Shown: one piece after another, positions 37,017 to 47,219 of the stretch | Position numbering within the stretch: position 1 is the first letter of the stretch | Layout of the letters: the number at the start of each line of letters is the position of its first letter | Origin: Nicotiana tabacum | Lineage: Eukaryota > Streptophyta > Magnoliopsida > Solanales > Solanaceae | Direction of reading: 5' to 3' | Assembly: GCF_000715075.1 (NCBI RefSeq) | Contig: NC_134095.1 | Coordinates: forward strand, 57,532,419-57,596,418 | DNA length: 64,000 nt | The notes under the pieces: generated by a model | The model's input: the letters and a program-made list of their open reading frames with translations, nothing else | What the model was told of the DNA's origin: nothing | Database searches by the model: none | Program-made: the position numbers and the translations under genes

Positions 37017-37328
37017 TTCAATAACATGACATGCTTGCGGACTTCATGCCCGGATCCTAAAACATTGTCAGACCTCGAAATGATGAATCAAGAATTAGAT
37101 TGAAATGAAGATAAGTTTAAGGAAACAAAACAAAGAGTTGGAGCAGCTAAAGGAAAATTAGCTCCAAATTGGAAAGATCCATACATGGTAACGAAAGTAC
37201 TGCCAAAAAAGAGCGTTGTACTTAGGAAACATCGAAGAAATTTCCCTGAAATAACTGTCAATGCAAATGCAGACAAAGGTACTATGTTGGATCTTCTATA
37301 CAGCATTAATGTTCTCCGGTTGGGATGA
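37017..37328 (+). pseudogene. Mini-pol of the Tat/Ogre-like element, RT to integrase deleted in frame
   Basis: One frame from FNNMTCLRTSCPDPKTLSDLE (the linker before RT) runs through a TGA (37101-37103) to RVGAAKGKLAPNWKDPYMV and ITVNANADKG, the GPY/F-type end of integrase, and stops at 37326-37328. Everything between (RT, RNase H, integrase core) is missing, and the join near 37110-37130 keeps the frame. A pyrimidine tract ending in 'ctcttttcag' (36990-36999) precedes it, as at the 3' splice site of the known Ogre intron. Non-autonomous. Confidence 0.65.
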
Positions 37329-37435
37329 AGAAGGTCTTCTTTTTCACTATCCAAATATTCAACCCTTTGCAAACCCTTTGAGCCGGCTCCCATTCTTTGA
37401 TTACCTTCTTTGGAACTTGGAAGTTATTATTGAAA

Positions 37436-37620
37436 AATGATGAATAAAATGAGAAAAAATGAAAAAGAGAAGAAAAGGAAAGATAGAAAAAAAGGGGGGA
37501 AGAAAAGAAAAATAAAATGAAATAAAAAATGGAAAAAGAGAGAGAAGGAAATGGAAAAGGAAGAGAAAACAAAACAAAACAGAAAAACAAAAGAAAATAA
37601 AAAAAAAAACAAACAAAGTT
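37436..37620 (+). repeat. Purine-only tract of about 180 bp
   Basis: Almost unbroken A/G sequence (gaaaaagagaagaaaagg type). The opposite strand gives long Phe/Ser-rich frames that are not genes. Confidence 0.85.
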
Positions 37621-37894
37621 CTCTAAAATACGTTCGACTTGATTCCGAAAGGATACGTAGGCAGCCTCTATGGGGTTCAGTCACACTAAAACAAAATTCA
37701 CATTTCCCCAAAAGTTAAAACTGGGGCAGAATTTAAAATGGTTCGGCGGCGGTTCGCCTAAAAGGTTCCAAAGTTGTAATTCAATCCAAACTCTTTTTAC
37801 CCTAAATCCTGTTCAAAGTCCTTCTGATCAATCGTTAAAGATGTTCAAAATGGGAGGATGTTGGTTACTTGGATATGATATAATCAAATGAGAA

Positions 37895-38905
37895 AAATAA
37901 AATGAGAGAGTCTTATTGGTGAAACCCCACACGGGCACCATGAGGCGACAATAAGCAGAGAAACTAAAATGAGAGAATCTTGTTAGTGAAAACTCGCAAA
38001 GAGCACTACAAGGCGATGGTAAGAAGAGAAATGAGAGAGGCCAGCTGATGAAAACCCGCAAAAGGCGCCACTGATCGAAAAAAGGATCCTCGCAACCATC
38101 AACATCAACAAAGTCCAGGCGAGGTTCCTCGGTTTCAAGGTAAAGTTGTGATGAATTTTTGAGAGTCGGATGGTTTACATAGATCAGGCATCCAGTCCAA
38201 AAGGCATGTCATGTTCATTGAAGTCCACATGCACTCCAGATAAGTCCTTCTTTCTTCTCCTCGAAAGGGATACCTCTCGTCTAAATTCATTGTTTGTTTT
38301 TCTTTGAATCCCTTTCGGTCTAACTCTATTCCGAAACTAAGACAAAGAAAGGATGACAAAATTTATTTATTGGCCTTTCATTTGATATGAGCCAATATTC
38401 AAGGAGATACCTAGCCTCATCAGGTGCATCGAGTCGACTGGCCATTATGGTCGATGCTTTGAAAAAAAATCCTGAAAAGGAAGGAAATCAAAGGCCTATA
38501 AAGGCAAATGAAGTTGAAAAAGGTTGAGTCCCATGTGGCTAACCATCTCACCAAAGATTTGAAAAGCCAAGGGATCCCAAATGCTCTGAAACTAAAGTTG
38601 GAATAATGAAGCCAGAAATGAAAGGCCTATGAAAGCAAAATAAAGTGGGAAAAGGTTAAGTCCAACGTGACTAGCCGTTGCGACAAAGTTTGAGGAGCCA
38701 AAAGTTCCCCAATAACCCGAAGTTAAAAAAAAGAAAAGGAAAAAAAAAGAAAAAAATGAATGAGAAAAGAAAAACAACAAGTCAGAAGGGAAGGGCCTAT
38801 AGAGGCAAAATAAAGTTGAAAAGGTTAAGTCCCACCGACCAACTGTCATGGTAAAGTCAAAAAAAACCAAAGGTTCTCCAGAGCCTGAAACAAAATCGGT
38901 CCTCA
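37895..38905 (+). repeat. Two sets of diverged tandem repeats
   Basis: At 37901-38075, three units of about 60-70 bp with atgagaga...tga(a)aac(t/c)cgc...ggcg. At 38486-38900, three units of about 130-170 bp with ggcctat(a/g)(a/g)aggcaaa...aaaggtt(a/g)agtcc. This region lies between pol and 3' LTR, where Tat/Ogre elements often carry tandem repeats. Confidence 0.75.
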
Positions 38906-39251
38906 GGGAACAAGCAGTTGCAGTTGAGATCTTCATCAAAGAAGCCGGCCCGAGATCAAGTAACTGAAACGCTCAAGGCTACAAAACCAACCATTGTTTT
39001 AAAATAACAAATTGTTCTTTGTTTAAAAAACAGGAAATAGGTGCAACCCAAAAGCAACCTTGCAAGAAGCAGGTGTAACAAAAAAAAGGGCGCAAGGGAT
39101 AAAAAAAAAAGGATTTGCAGCAACAACTCCAGAAAGGGATGTTTCCTCCAAAATTCTTTCCCGCATTTACTCATTCTCTGAAATAAAAAAAATGATGATG
39201 AAATGAAATGAAAAGAAAAGAAGAAGAAAAATTCAAAACCATGGTAGCATA

Positions 39252-39935
39252 GAGTCTCCAATCTCTAGCTATGACTTTTCAAACATAGGGTCTCATTCCC
39301 TAGTCGATGCAAGCAAAACCTGGTAATCTTTCCAACATAGGGTCTCACTCCCTAGTTGATCCTGGCATAACCCGAGGATCTTTCCGGCATAACCCGATGA
39401 CTTCCCCGGCATAACCCGAGGACCTTTCCGCATAACCCAATGACTTCCCCGTCATAACCCGAGGACCTTTTCAGCATAACCCGAGAACTTTTTCGGCATA
39501 ACCCGAGGACCTTTCCGGCATAACGCGATGACTTCCCCGGCATAAACTGATGACTTTCCCCGACATAAACCGAGGACCTTTCCGGCATAACTCGATGACC
39601 TTCCCGGCATAACCCGAGAACCTTTCCGGCATAACCCGATGACTTCCCCGGCATAACCCGAGGACTTTGCCGGCATAACCCGATGATTTTTCCAGCATAA
39701 CCTAGTAATTATTTCCAACATAGGGTCCCACTCCCTAGCTGATGCCAGCATAACCTGGTAATCTTTTCCAACAAAGGGTCTCATTCCCTAGTTGATGCCT
39801 CCATAACCTGGTAGTCTTTTCCAACAAAGAGTCTCATTCCTTAGTATGATGCCAGCATAACCTGGTAATCTTTCCAACTTAGGGTCTCCAATCTCCAGTT
39901 GATTTCATTTTAGATATAGGGTCTCCACTTCCTAA
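39252..39935 (+). repeat. 52-bp repeats enclosing a 22-bp minisatellite
   Basis: Outer units of about 52 bp contain 'acatagggtctcattcccta' and 'cataacctggtaatctttcc' (39282-39360 and 39716-39900). Between them, 39355-39720, about 16 copies of a 22-bp unit (ataacccgaggacctttccggc, alternating with ataacccgatgacttccccggc). The minus-strand frames that repeat YAGKVLGLCR are this array translated, not a gene. Confidence 0.9.
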
Positions 39936-40702
39936 TCTCTTTTTCTCAAGGATACACAATCATGATTTTTATTGCTTTCAATAAAGAAGTAGTTTAGATT
40001 TTTGCAATAACTCATAAAAATTTTCTAGTGAAAACTCGGGCAGAAAAATTTCGTTCGTTTGTTTGTTTTGGTGCCTGAAAAGGTTTTTACCATGAGGAAC
40101 GAGGTTTGAGATGACCGAAAGAAGAAGTCTCAATCCATAACAAAAGAAAAAGAAGAAGAAAAAGAAAAAGAAAAAGAAATGAACTCAAAGTGCAAAAGCG
40201 GAGAAAAGATGTGGACTGCTCAAGACGTGATTGAAGTCACAAGCTTTGTATGTCCTGCCTTGATCCAGGAAGTTGAAAAAGGAAGGAACTGGCACCCACA
40301 GCTAACGAGCATCAAGATTTAGATCAGAGTCCGTATGAAGAACCAAACAAGACTTAAGATGAAGCTTCAGAAGACTCACAGATAGGATTCTTGTAACTCG
40401 TAGCTGATAGACTTAGTTAGTCTTTTTAATTTTGATTTTTATGTAATAACAGGACCACGGACCGGAACCTCGACGGGATGGAATCTTACTCAACTCTCTC
40501 ATCCTCTCCACACACTCCATTACCTCATTCACTTCTGAACTACACGTGGCCTAATTCCTTTATAGCCAAGGATATGTAGGTAGCTCAGATACCAGAGATC
40601 GGTCACATTCTCCTTTCTTTTAGTTTTTGGTCTCTCTAAATAAGGGTCGGGTCAAAAAAACTGTCTCGTCGTTCTTTGTCTGAAAACTCTTCGCGTTTCC
40701 AG

Positions 40703-40717
40703 TTAAAGAGGGGCAGC
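40703..40717 (+). promoter_or_regulatory. Polypurine tract of the Tat/Ogre-like element
   Basis: taaagaggggcagc immediately before TGTAGACATG of the 3' LTR. Confidence 0.8.
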
Positions 40718-41265
40718 TGTAGACATGTAATTTTTGATCCTCCCCAAGTTTTTTTTACACATTTTAGCGTAAAGTATGTAGTTTATGTTTAGTATCGCTA
40801 TTATAAATAATGTTGACTCTTTTACTTTATTTTTATCACAAAAATAAAAATTACAAAAAATACTTTTTCTTTTATTTAGATAATTAATATTTTATCTAGT
40901 TACTTTTAATTTATCTGCCTTACATAAAATTCAAAAATACAAAAAAAAAAATATAGTTCCACTTTGTTTTCAGGAATATTATTTTAATTTTACAATGATT
41001 TTTCCATTTTTTATCTTTTAGTATGATATTTGAAAAATACCAAAAAATAGGTTTGTTTTAATGACTCATTTTATTTTAATAATTATTTTATTTAAGTAGG
41101 ATTAGTTAGTAAATGATGTAGTATTTTTGGTCTTATTTTAGAAGAAAGAGTATGGAATTTGAGGCTAATTTTGTTTGGTCTTAATTGAAAAGACTCAATT
41201 TCGGATAGCCTAAAACATTGAGCTCATACCCATTCCTCATTTGACCTAACCTAATTCCTACTCCC

Positions 41266-41274
41266 TATAAAATA
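41266..41274 (+). promoter_or_regulatory. Candidate TATA box in LTR
   Basis: ctaTAAAATA in a locally C/T-rich setting, about 550 bp into the LTR. The position fits an LTR promoter; no start site can be read from sequence. Confidence 0.4.
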
Positions 41275-42110
41275 GTGCCTAATTCCTAAATTCTAGATCT
41301 AGAGCTAGACTAAAAACAAAAGCGGCAAATTCCAAAAAAAAAAAAAAAAAGACGATCGTCTCCATCTCCTTCTCTTTCAAATAAAGAGACCTAATCTTAA
41401 AATAGGAGACAACAGCTGCTCCTCCTTCAGCCATCGTTTCCCCTAAGTGCCACCATGAAATCCTCTTATCTTCCTCCATTTTTGTCATGTAAGAAGCCCC
41501 TCAAGAGCTCAATGAAACCCAGCTGAATCCTGCTGCCAAAACACCCCAGAAACGAACCACTAAACCACTGCAAAACCAGCAGTTGTTGAGCCCCAAACAA
41601 TATGCCGTGAACTCTTTTTCCTTCGAGAGTTTCAGTTGCAGTCTAGTAATGAATTTCAATCCGGTTGGCTATCCAGTTAAAGAACCTTTAAAGATTCAAG
41701 CCTTTGAGGTCCATTTTCTTATCTTGCTTCTTGTTTAGTGCACGCACTTTGATGGCTCATCTATTTCAATAAAAGGATGTTTTTCATGTTGATGCGTTCT
41801 CGTATGTTTTCTTCACTGTTTGTCTTATATTAGTATTTTTTTTAAAAATCATCATGGTTTGGTCTAGCCTTAATTCACTAGTTTGTTAATTGAGCATATT
41901 GGTTCCAAAAAGTGTTAAAGTTTTGAAGTTGGAAAATGAGACTTTCAGAGTTTAAGTTCAATAGAACCCAATAATCCACTTGAAATTGGATTATAATTTT
42001 GCGGTGAGAATTAATTTCTTATAGCCCCGTACAGTAATTATTCAGAACGGAAATAAATAAATTTGGACCATTAGGTGATTGCATGATATGTTCCATTGTA
42101 TTTTATAGTA

Positions 42111-43438
42111 GGGAAATTTTCATAAAGCACTATTTTTTAGTAGTAATTAGCCATCTATAGATATCATTTGTTATATTACGGATTATAGATACCTTTTGTG
42201 ATTATAAGATGTATTTGATGTATTTAAGCTATTGTATTCATGAATACAATAGCAAAAATAGGCGTGAATCAGGGAGGTCCAACTAATCAGTTGTTGTATT
42301 CGACTGTATTCATCACGTGAAACATGGGATTACAGCTGAACAGATTACTGTATTCGACTGTATTTACGGCGTGAAACAGAGGATTACACTGTTTTTAAAC
42401 GAAAACTGTATCAATTAGCATAATAGACTCCTAATATAACTCAACAAACTCAATTATAACACACAAAATTTGTATTTTCGGTTATAAAAAAGATTCTCAA
42501 CTGCAAATACCGCAAAAGCATAGAAATCTTCAGAGAAATTATATAATACATTTGAATACATAAATTATATTAATTTAAAAAATATATGAATACATTCATG
42601 GCATATAGCGAGACAGTGAATAAAATGAAATACATAGAATACAATGGGATACATTGAAAAAATAATGAAGAAAAATACAATGAATACATTGAAATACTCG
42701 GAATACAGCGAGATACATTAAATTATAATGGCAAAAAAAGACAATGAATACAATGAAAAATACAAGAAAATACAACATGATACGTTGAAAATACATTGAA
42801 ATATATTAACAGAAAATCAAGTTGCTCAACCCCAAAACTCCATAGTCTTTGCTCAAGAACAAACCCTAATTTCCGCCTTATAGCCAAATAGTCCTTCCAT
42901 CTTCAAGGATCTTGCAGAACACTAATTGAATTGGAACTTACATAATATTAAATCGAAACATAATTAGTTTCTTGTCTAGTTATCCGCATGGAATGAAATC
43001 CACGCATTAATGAAAGATAAATATGTGATGAAGTCAAGGATTTTAAACTTGGTGAGATTGGGTCTTCAGCGACGGAATACAGCGAGATAATCACTAACGA
43101 TTTCGTGGATTTGCTTCAGCATGATTGGGTCTTCAGGTTAGGGTTTGTTGTTGCTGTGCTCTAGTCGTTGGATTTTTCAGTTGAGAAGATGCCGTTAGAA
43201 GGAGGAGGAGAGCGGAAATTTTAATGGGATGGGGGAAGAGAATGAGATGTATCAAAGTAGTGAGAGAAAGAAAATAGTGTAACTGAATAGCGTATTTAAT
43301 GGCTTAGGGCTAGGAGGTAACCAAAATTAAATATTTTGTTATAAACATTAAAAGGTATCTATAGAATATAATTTTTTAAAATTATATTTATTTAATATAA
43401 ATAAGGTGTTAACCTTTGCTATAGGTGGTAAAAATTCC
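42111..43438. mobile_element. Mutator-like non-autonomous DNA transposon, 1.33 kb
   Basis: Flanked by the perfect 9-bp duplication tttatagta (42102-42110 and 43439-43447), the size made by Mutator-superfamily transposases. Ends are short imperfect inverted repeats: GGGAAATTTTCATAAAGC on the left and, inverted from the right, GGAATTTTTACCACCTAT. Inside are a perfect 24-bp palindrome (42229-42252), a duplicated 'tgtattcgactgtatt' segment (42290-42370) and an A-rich field of 'gaatacattgaaatac' words (42590-42800). No transposase is encoded. 43140-43310 resembles host-like unique DNA with no open frame. Confidence 0.82.
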
Positions 43439-44254
43439 TTTATAGTAACTAGAAGAGCCATCGTATTTTGGGCTCTAGGAATTCAGTTTGGTCAAGACCA
43501 GCAAAATGGAAATTGGGTTTGAGTTTAATTAATGTTTTATCTAAATGGGCAAGGAAACTTTCCCGTTAAGCCCCACAAAATAGACTTTCTTTACAAATTA
43601 ATAGACGTCAAAGGATTCACAATATGTTAGTGTGATTTAGGCATGCATCAACAAATTATCGTGACTATGGGTACAGTTTCCGTAACATAGTTACGATACC
43701 TAATTCCAAAATTTGAGTGTGGATTTTATGTGGACCGATCATAACAATTTCGAACAATAATAAAAAAAATATATCGCGAATCGCGAATGCATTTCATATA
43801 GCGTGGTTTGCGGTGTGTTCCAAAACAAACAAGTGTACGACAATCCTAATTTGGTCAAGAAATAAATCCATAAATACTAAAAGGGGTTAAGATAATTAAA
43901 AGCGGTAATAAAGTTAAAAACGCACAATAAGTTTAAAACATGTATTAATCAGATAATTAGGCCAATATTAATAGTTAAGCGATCGTGCTCGAACCACGGA
44001 ACCCGGGAATGCCTATTATCTTTTTCAGGGTTAATAAAATTCCTTACTTAGAATTTTTGGTTTCGCAGACTTTTAAATGAAGTCAAATTTCCTCGATTTG
44101 GGATTTTAAAATAAACTGGTGACTTGGGACACCATAAATTATTCCAAGTGGCGACTCTGAAAAATAAATAAAAATAATTCCATTTCGATTATGTCACTTA
44201 AATTGAAAAAACTCCCTTATATCCCCCTCGGGTGGTAAAAAAGGAGGTGTGACA

Positions 44255-44425
44255 ATAATCCATCAATCACCACTGCATGTTAAACTAATGGCCCTAAAAG
44301 AAGGCCCGTGTATTGCTCATGATCAAGGCTACACCCCTGGAAGCTGAAACAGATTCGACTGATGTCAGATGTCATTAATTGCTTAGATCAGGGCAACATA
44401 AAACTTAATAACATTATATGTGAAT
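44255..44425 (+). pseudogene. RNase H-like (RVT_3 type) domain fragment
   Basis: The conceptual protein reads KLMALKEGPCIAHDQGYTP, then after a one-base loss LEAETDSTDV and LLRSG. This matches the plant RNase H-like domain found in some LINEs and in small host proteins (pattern AELMALREGL...A-G---LE-ETDS--V), where the Asp of ETDS is catalytic. It is cut on the left by the Ogre-like LTR and on the right by element C. I cannot tell whether the source was a LINE or a host gene. Confidence 0.6.
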
Positions 44426-47018
44426 TGTAACGACTCGGCCGGTCGTATTAAGAATTAACGCCATAATCTCCTATTAACTGCATTCTACATTTGGACCATA
44501 GTTGGAACAGTGTGAAGACGGCCTTGGAATGGGATTCTGTTGGTTCCATTAGCTCCGTTGGAGGATTTCGGGCTTAGGGCGTGTTCGGATTGTGTTTTGG
44601 AGGTCCGTAGCTTATTTAGGCTTGAAATGCCGAAAGTTGAATTTTGAAGTTTCCGGTTCGATAGTGAGATTTTGATCTAAGGGTCGGAACGGAATTCCAG
44701 AAGTTGGAATGGGTTCGATGTGTCATTTGGGAAGTGTGTGAAAAATTTCAAGTAATTCGGATGAGGTTTGATAAATTTTTTGATCAAAAGCGGAAATTTG
44801 AAGCGTTGGAATCCTTGGGCTTGAATCCGAGGGTGTTTTGATGATTCGATATTGTTTTGAGTGTTCCGAAAGTTGGTAAGAGTTTGAATAGTGGTATAGG
44901 ACTTGTTCGTATTTTTGGTTGATGTCCCGGGGGCCCCAGGATGATTTTGGAAGGTTGTTAGAAGAATTGGGAGTGGCTTGAAGCAGCAAAAGTTGCTGAT
45001 CTTCTGTCACAACCGCACTTGCGATTGGGGCCAGCAGGTGCGGAGCCGTAGAAGCGGTGCTAGCATCGCAGAAGCAGAAAAGAGGAGAGCCAGCAGGGAC
45101 CACAGAAGCAGACTCTTCATCGCAAAAACGGCACCGCATCTGCATAAAAATGGTCGCAGGTGTGGAAGCTAAGTTTTTAATGAATTGTCGCAGATGCGAC
45201 TTTAGTTCTGTAGAAGCGGATTTGCTGGGCAGAAATAAGATATTTCGAGGGTTTGAACTCAAAAGTTATAAAATCAATTTGGAGCTCCGGTGAGGGCAAA
45301 TTTTGGAGGATTTTGAATAGGAAATCAGTGGATAACAATTTCTAATCTCTTTCTAGTTGTATTCCTATAATCTAACCTTAGTCTTATCATTTAATTTCGG
45401 ATTTGGGATGAAAAAATGAGGAAAAGTGGAGAAAAGTTCTTAGGCCTAATTTTGGGGTTTTGATCTAGATTTTGATGTCGGATTGGAACAATTTTGGTAT
45501 AAATGAACTCGTGAGAGTATGAGAATTCTAAATTTGTAAATTTTACCTGATTCCGAGATGTGGGCCTAGGGGCTTTTGGTCATTTATCCTAATTTCGCGT
45601 ATTAACTTAGAATTAATTAGTGGAATCACTTACTTGAAGTTATATTTACATTATGCAATTTATTTGGATAGATTTGGGCCATTTGGAGTCGAGTACTCGT
45701 GGCAAGAGCGTGGTTTCGGGTTGATTTTTTAGACTATTTGAGGTAAGTAGCTTGCCTAACCTTGTGTAGGGGAACTCCCATTAGGATTTTGTATTCTTAA
45801 TACTTGAAATGTCTTGTACGTGAGGTACCGAGTGCGTACTTGTGCTAATTGTTGATAATACTGTTTTTCATTAAGTAACTATAATTGTGTTCTCTTTCCT
45901 GTTTATACTACTTGTAATTTAAGCCTACTGTTATCTTAGGGAAGCATGTCTAATTGACTTAATTGACTTGCTCAAACTGCCTTATTTGGATTATGTGCAG
46001 CATGCTAGGATAGAAATACCTGTTTTACCTTGGTATGAAATTTGAATTGAATTGAGTATTCTTCGTGTTGCTGCTGTGTGTTTACTTTGGGACTACGGGA
46101 CGGTATCCCGGTAGATCCCCCTACATGTTTACTTTGGGACTACGGATTTGTATTCTGGGAGATCCCCCTACACTTTTATTGGAACTACGGGACTGCACCC
46201 GGTAGATTCTCCCAGTACTGGGTATTTACATTTGGGACTACGGATCGGTATTTCAGGATATCCCCGTGAACTATGAGTTAGACTATGGGACGACACCCAG
46301 AAGATCCACTAGATATTTATATTTAGGACTACAAGACGGTATCCTGGGAGATCCCCGGTTGTTATCTCTGTGTTGAGCTGTATTCCTTCTGTGTTTATTT
46401 TGTCTCTGTTATCGTTGTTGTTATTTTTATTATCTTGTGTTACTTCATACTATTAGAATTTATTTATATTTTCATATTTAATACTATTTTACCTCATTTT
46501 TCAGTTATAATCAGTAGGGCCCTGACTTTCTTCGTCACTACTCGACCGAGGCTAGGCTTGGCACTTATTAAGTATTGTTGTGGTGTATTCATGCCCTTTC
46601 TGCACATGTTTTTCATATGCAAATCCAGGTACTTCGACTCAGCCTTGAGGCGAGGCGATTCTCCAAAGACTTCGAGGTATATCTGCCACGTTTACAGACT
46701 GAGGAGTCCCTTTCCATTCTCTCTTATAGTATTAGCTCTTCTGTATTTACTTTTGTTTAGACATTCTGGAGTTAGATACATGTAGTTATTCAACAGCTTG
46801 TGATTTCATGAGATTCCGGGTTTTGGGAAATGTAGGTTCAGTTTGAGAGTTGTATTGTATATGCGGAGCAGCATCTTAAATGCTTCATTTTGATATTTCT
46901 GCTGTTTTGGCTAGTTTTATTTTGTTGTTTTCTTTTTCCGCAATTTGTTAGGCTTACCTAGTCGTAGAGACTAGGTGCCATCACGATAATTTATGGAGGG
47001 TGAACAGTGGTCGTGACA
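44426..47018 (+). mobile_element. 5' LTR of element C
   Basis: 2593 bp, TGTAACGACTCGGCCGG to GGTCGTGACA. It contains a GC-rich 'cgcaggtgcggagc / gcagaagcgg' block (45000-45245), AGGTAAGT at 45741-45748, six 'gggactacgg' units (46085-46365) and a decayed hairpin near 46600-46622. Confidence 0.9.
46083..46367 (+). repeat. Six-unit 'gggactacgg...ggagatccccc' array
   Basis: About six units of 40-55 bp, each with ggactacggg near the start and (g)gtagatcccc or gggagatcccc near the end. The same array is in the 3' LTR at 53837-54120. Confidence 0.85.
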
Positions 47019-47021
47019 AGT

Positions 47022-47033
47022 TGGTATCAGAGC
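47022..47033 (+). promoter_or_regulatory. Primer-binding site, tRNA-iMet type
   Basis: TGGTATCAGAGC three bases after the LTR. Confidence 0.92.
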
Positions 47034-47219
47034 TCTAGGTTCATAGAATTCATGAATCACAAGCTGGTTTATTAGAGTCTCGCGGATCGGTACGGAGACA
47101 TCTATACTTATCTACGAGAGGCTATGTAACTGTTAGGAAAATTTCACTTCATTTGATTGTCTTGTCGTGCGAGATTTTGATATCACAATTCTAAACTTCT
47201 GTCTTCTACTCTCTCACAA

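Larger units (their letters stand above)
19790..44254 (+). mobile_element. Tat/Ogre-like Ty3/gypsy element, interrupted
   Basis: A plus-strand element whose 5' end is missing. Leader sequence (19790-20004) continues at 34585 after a nested element. It carries an Ogre-like gag (36271-36788), a residual pol (37017-37328), long repeat-rich non-coding DNA (37330-40717) and a 3' LTR (40718-44254). The leader halves join naturally: poly(A)-rich 'aaaaataaaaaacaag' on the left, 'agtgagaggtaggtatttgaa' on the right. Tat/Ogre elements typically have such long A-rich leaders and a repeat-bearing region between pol and 3' LTR (established). RT, RNase H and most of integrase are absent, so it was not autonomous. 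Confidence 0.75.
40718..44254 (+). mobile_element. 3' LTR of the Tat/Ogre-like element
   Basis: From TGTAGACATGTAATTTTTGATC to GGAGGTGTGACA; 3537 bp, or about 2.2 kb without the DNA transposon at 42111-43438. TATAAAATA at 41266-41274 is a plausible promoter. The 5' LTR is not in the window. Confidence 0.82.

Noticed and set aside
37306..37711. Minus-strand Phe/Ser-rich frames that look like membrane proteins
   Set aside because: They lie over a purine-only tract; the complement (T/C only) codes Phe, Ser, Leu and Pro by composition.
39352..39784. Overlapping minus-strand frames of 75-110 codons with a YAGKVLGLCR-like repeat, as if a repeat protein
   Set aside because: They are translations of the 22-bp minisatellite; 22 is not a multiple of 3, so all frames cycle through the same words.
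46435..46785. 116-codon plus-strand frame, hydrophobic, and its counterpart at 54136-54552
   Set aside because: Both lie at the same place in the two LTRs of element C but read different lengths; T-rich LTR sequence over the hairpin region, no domain.
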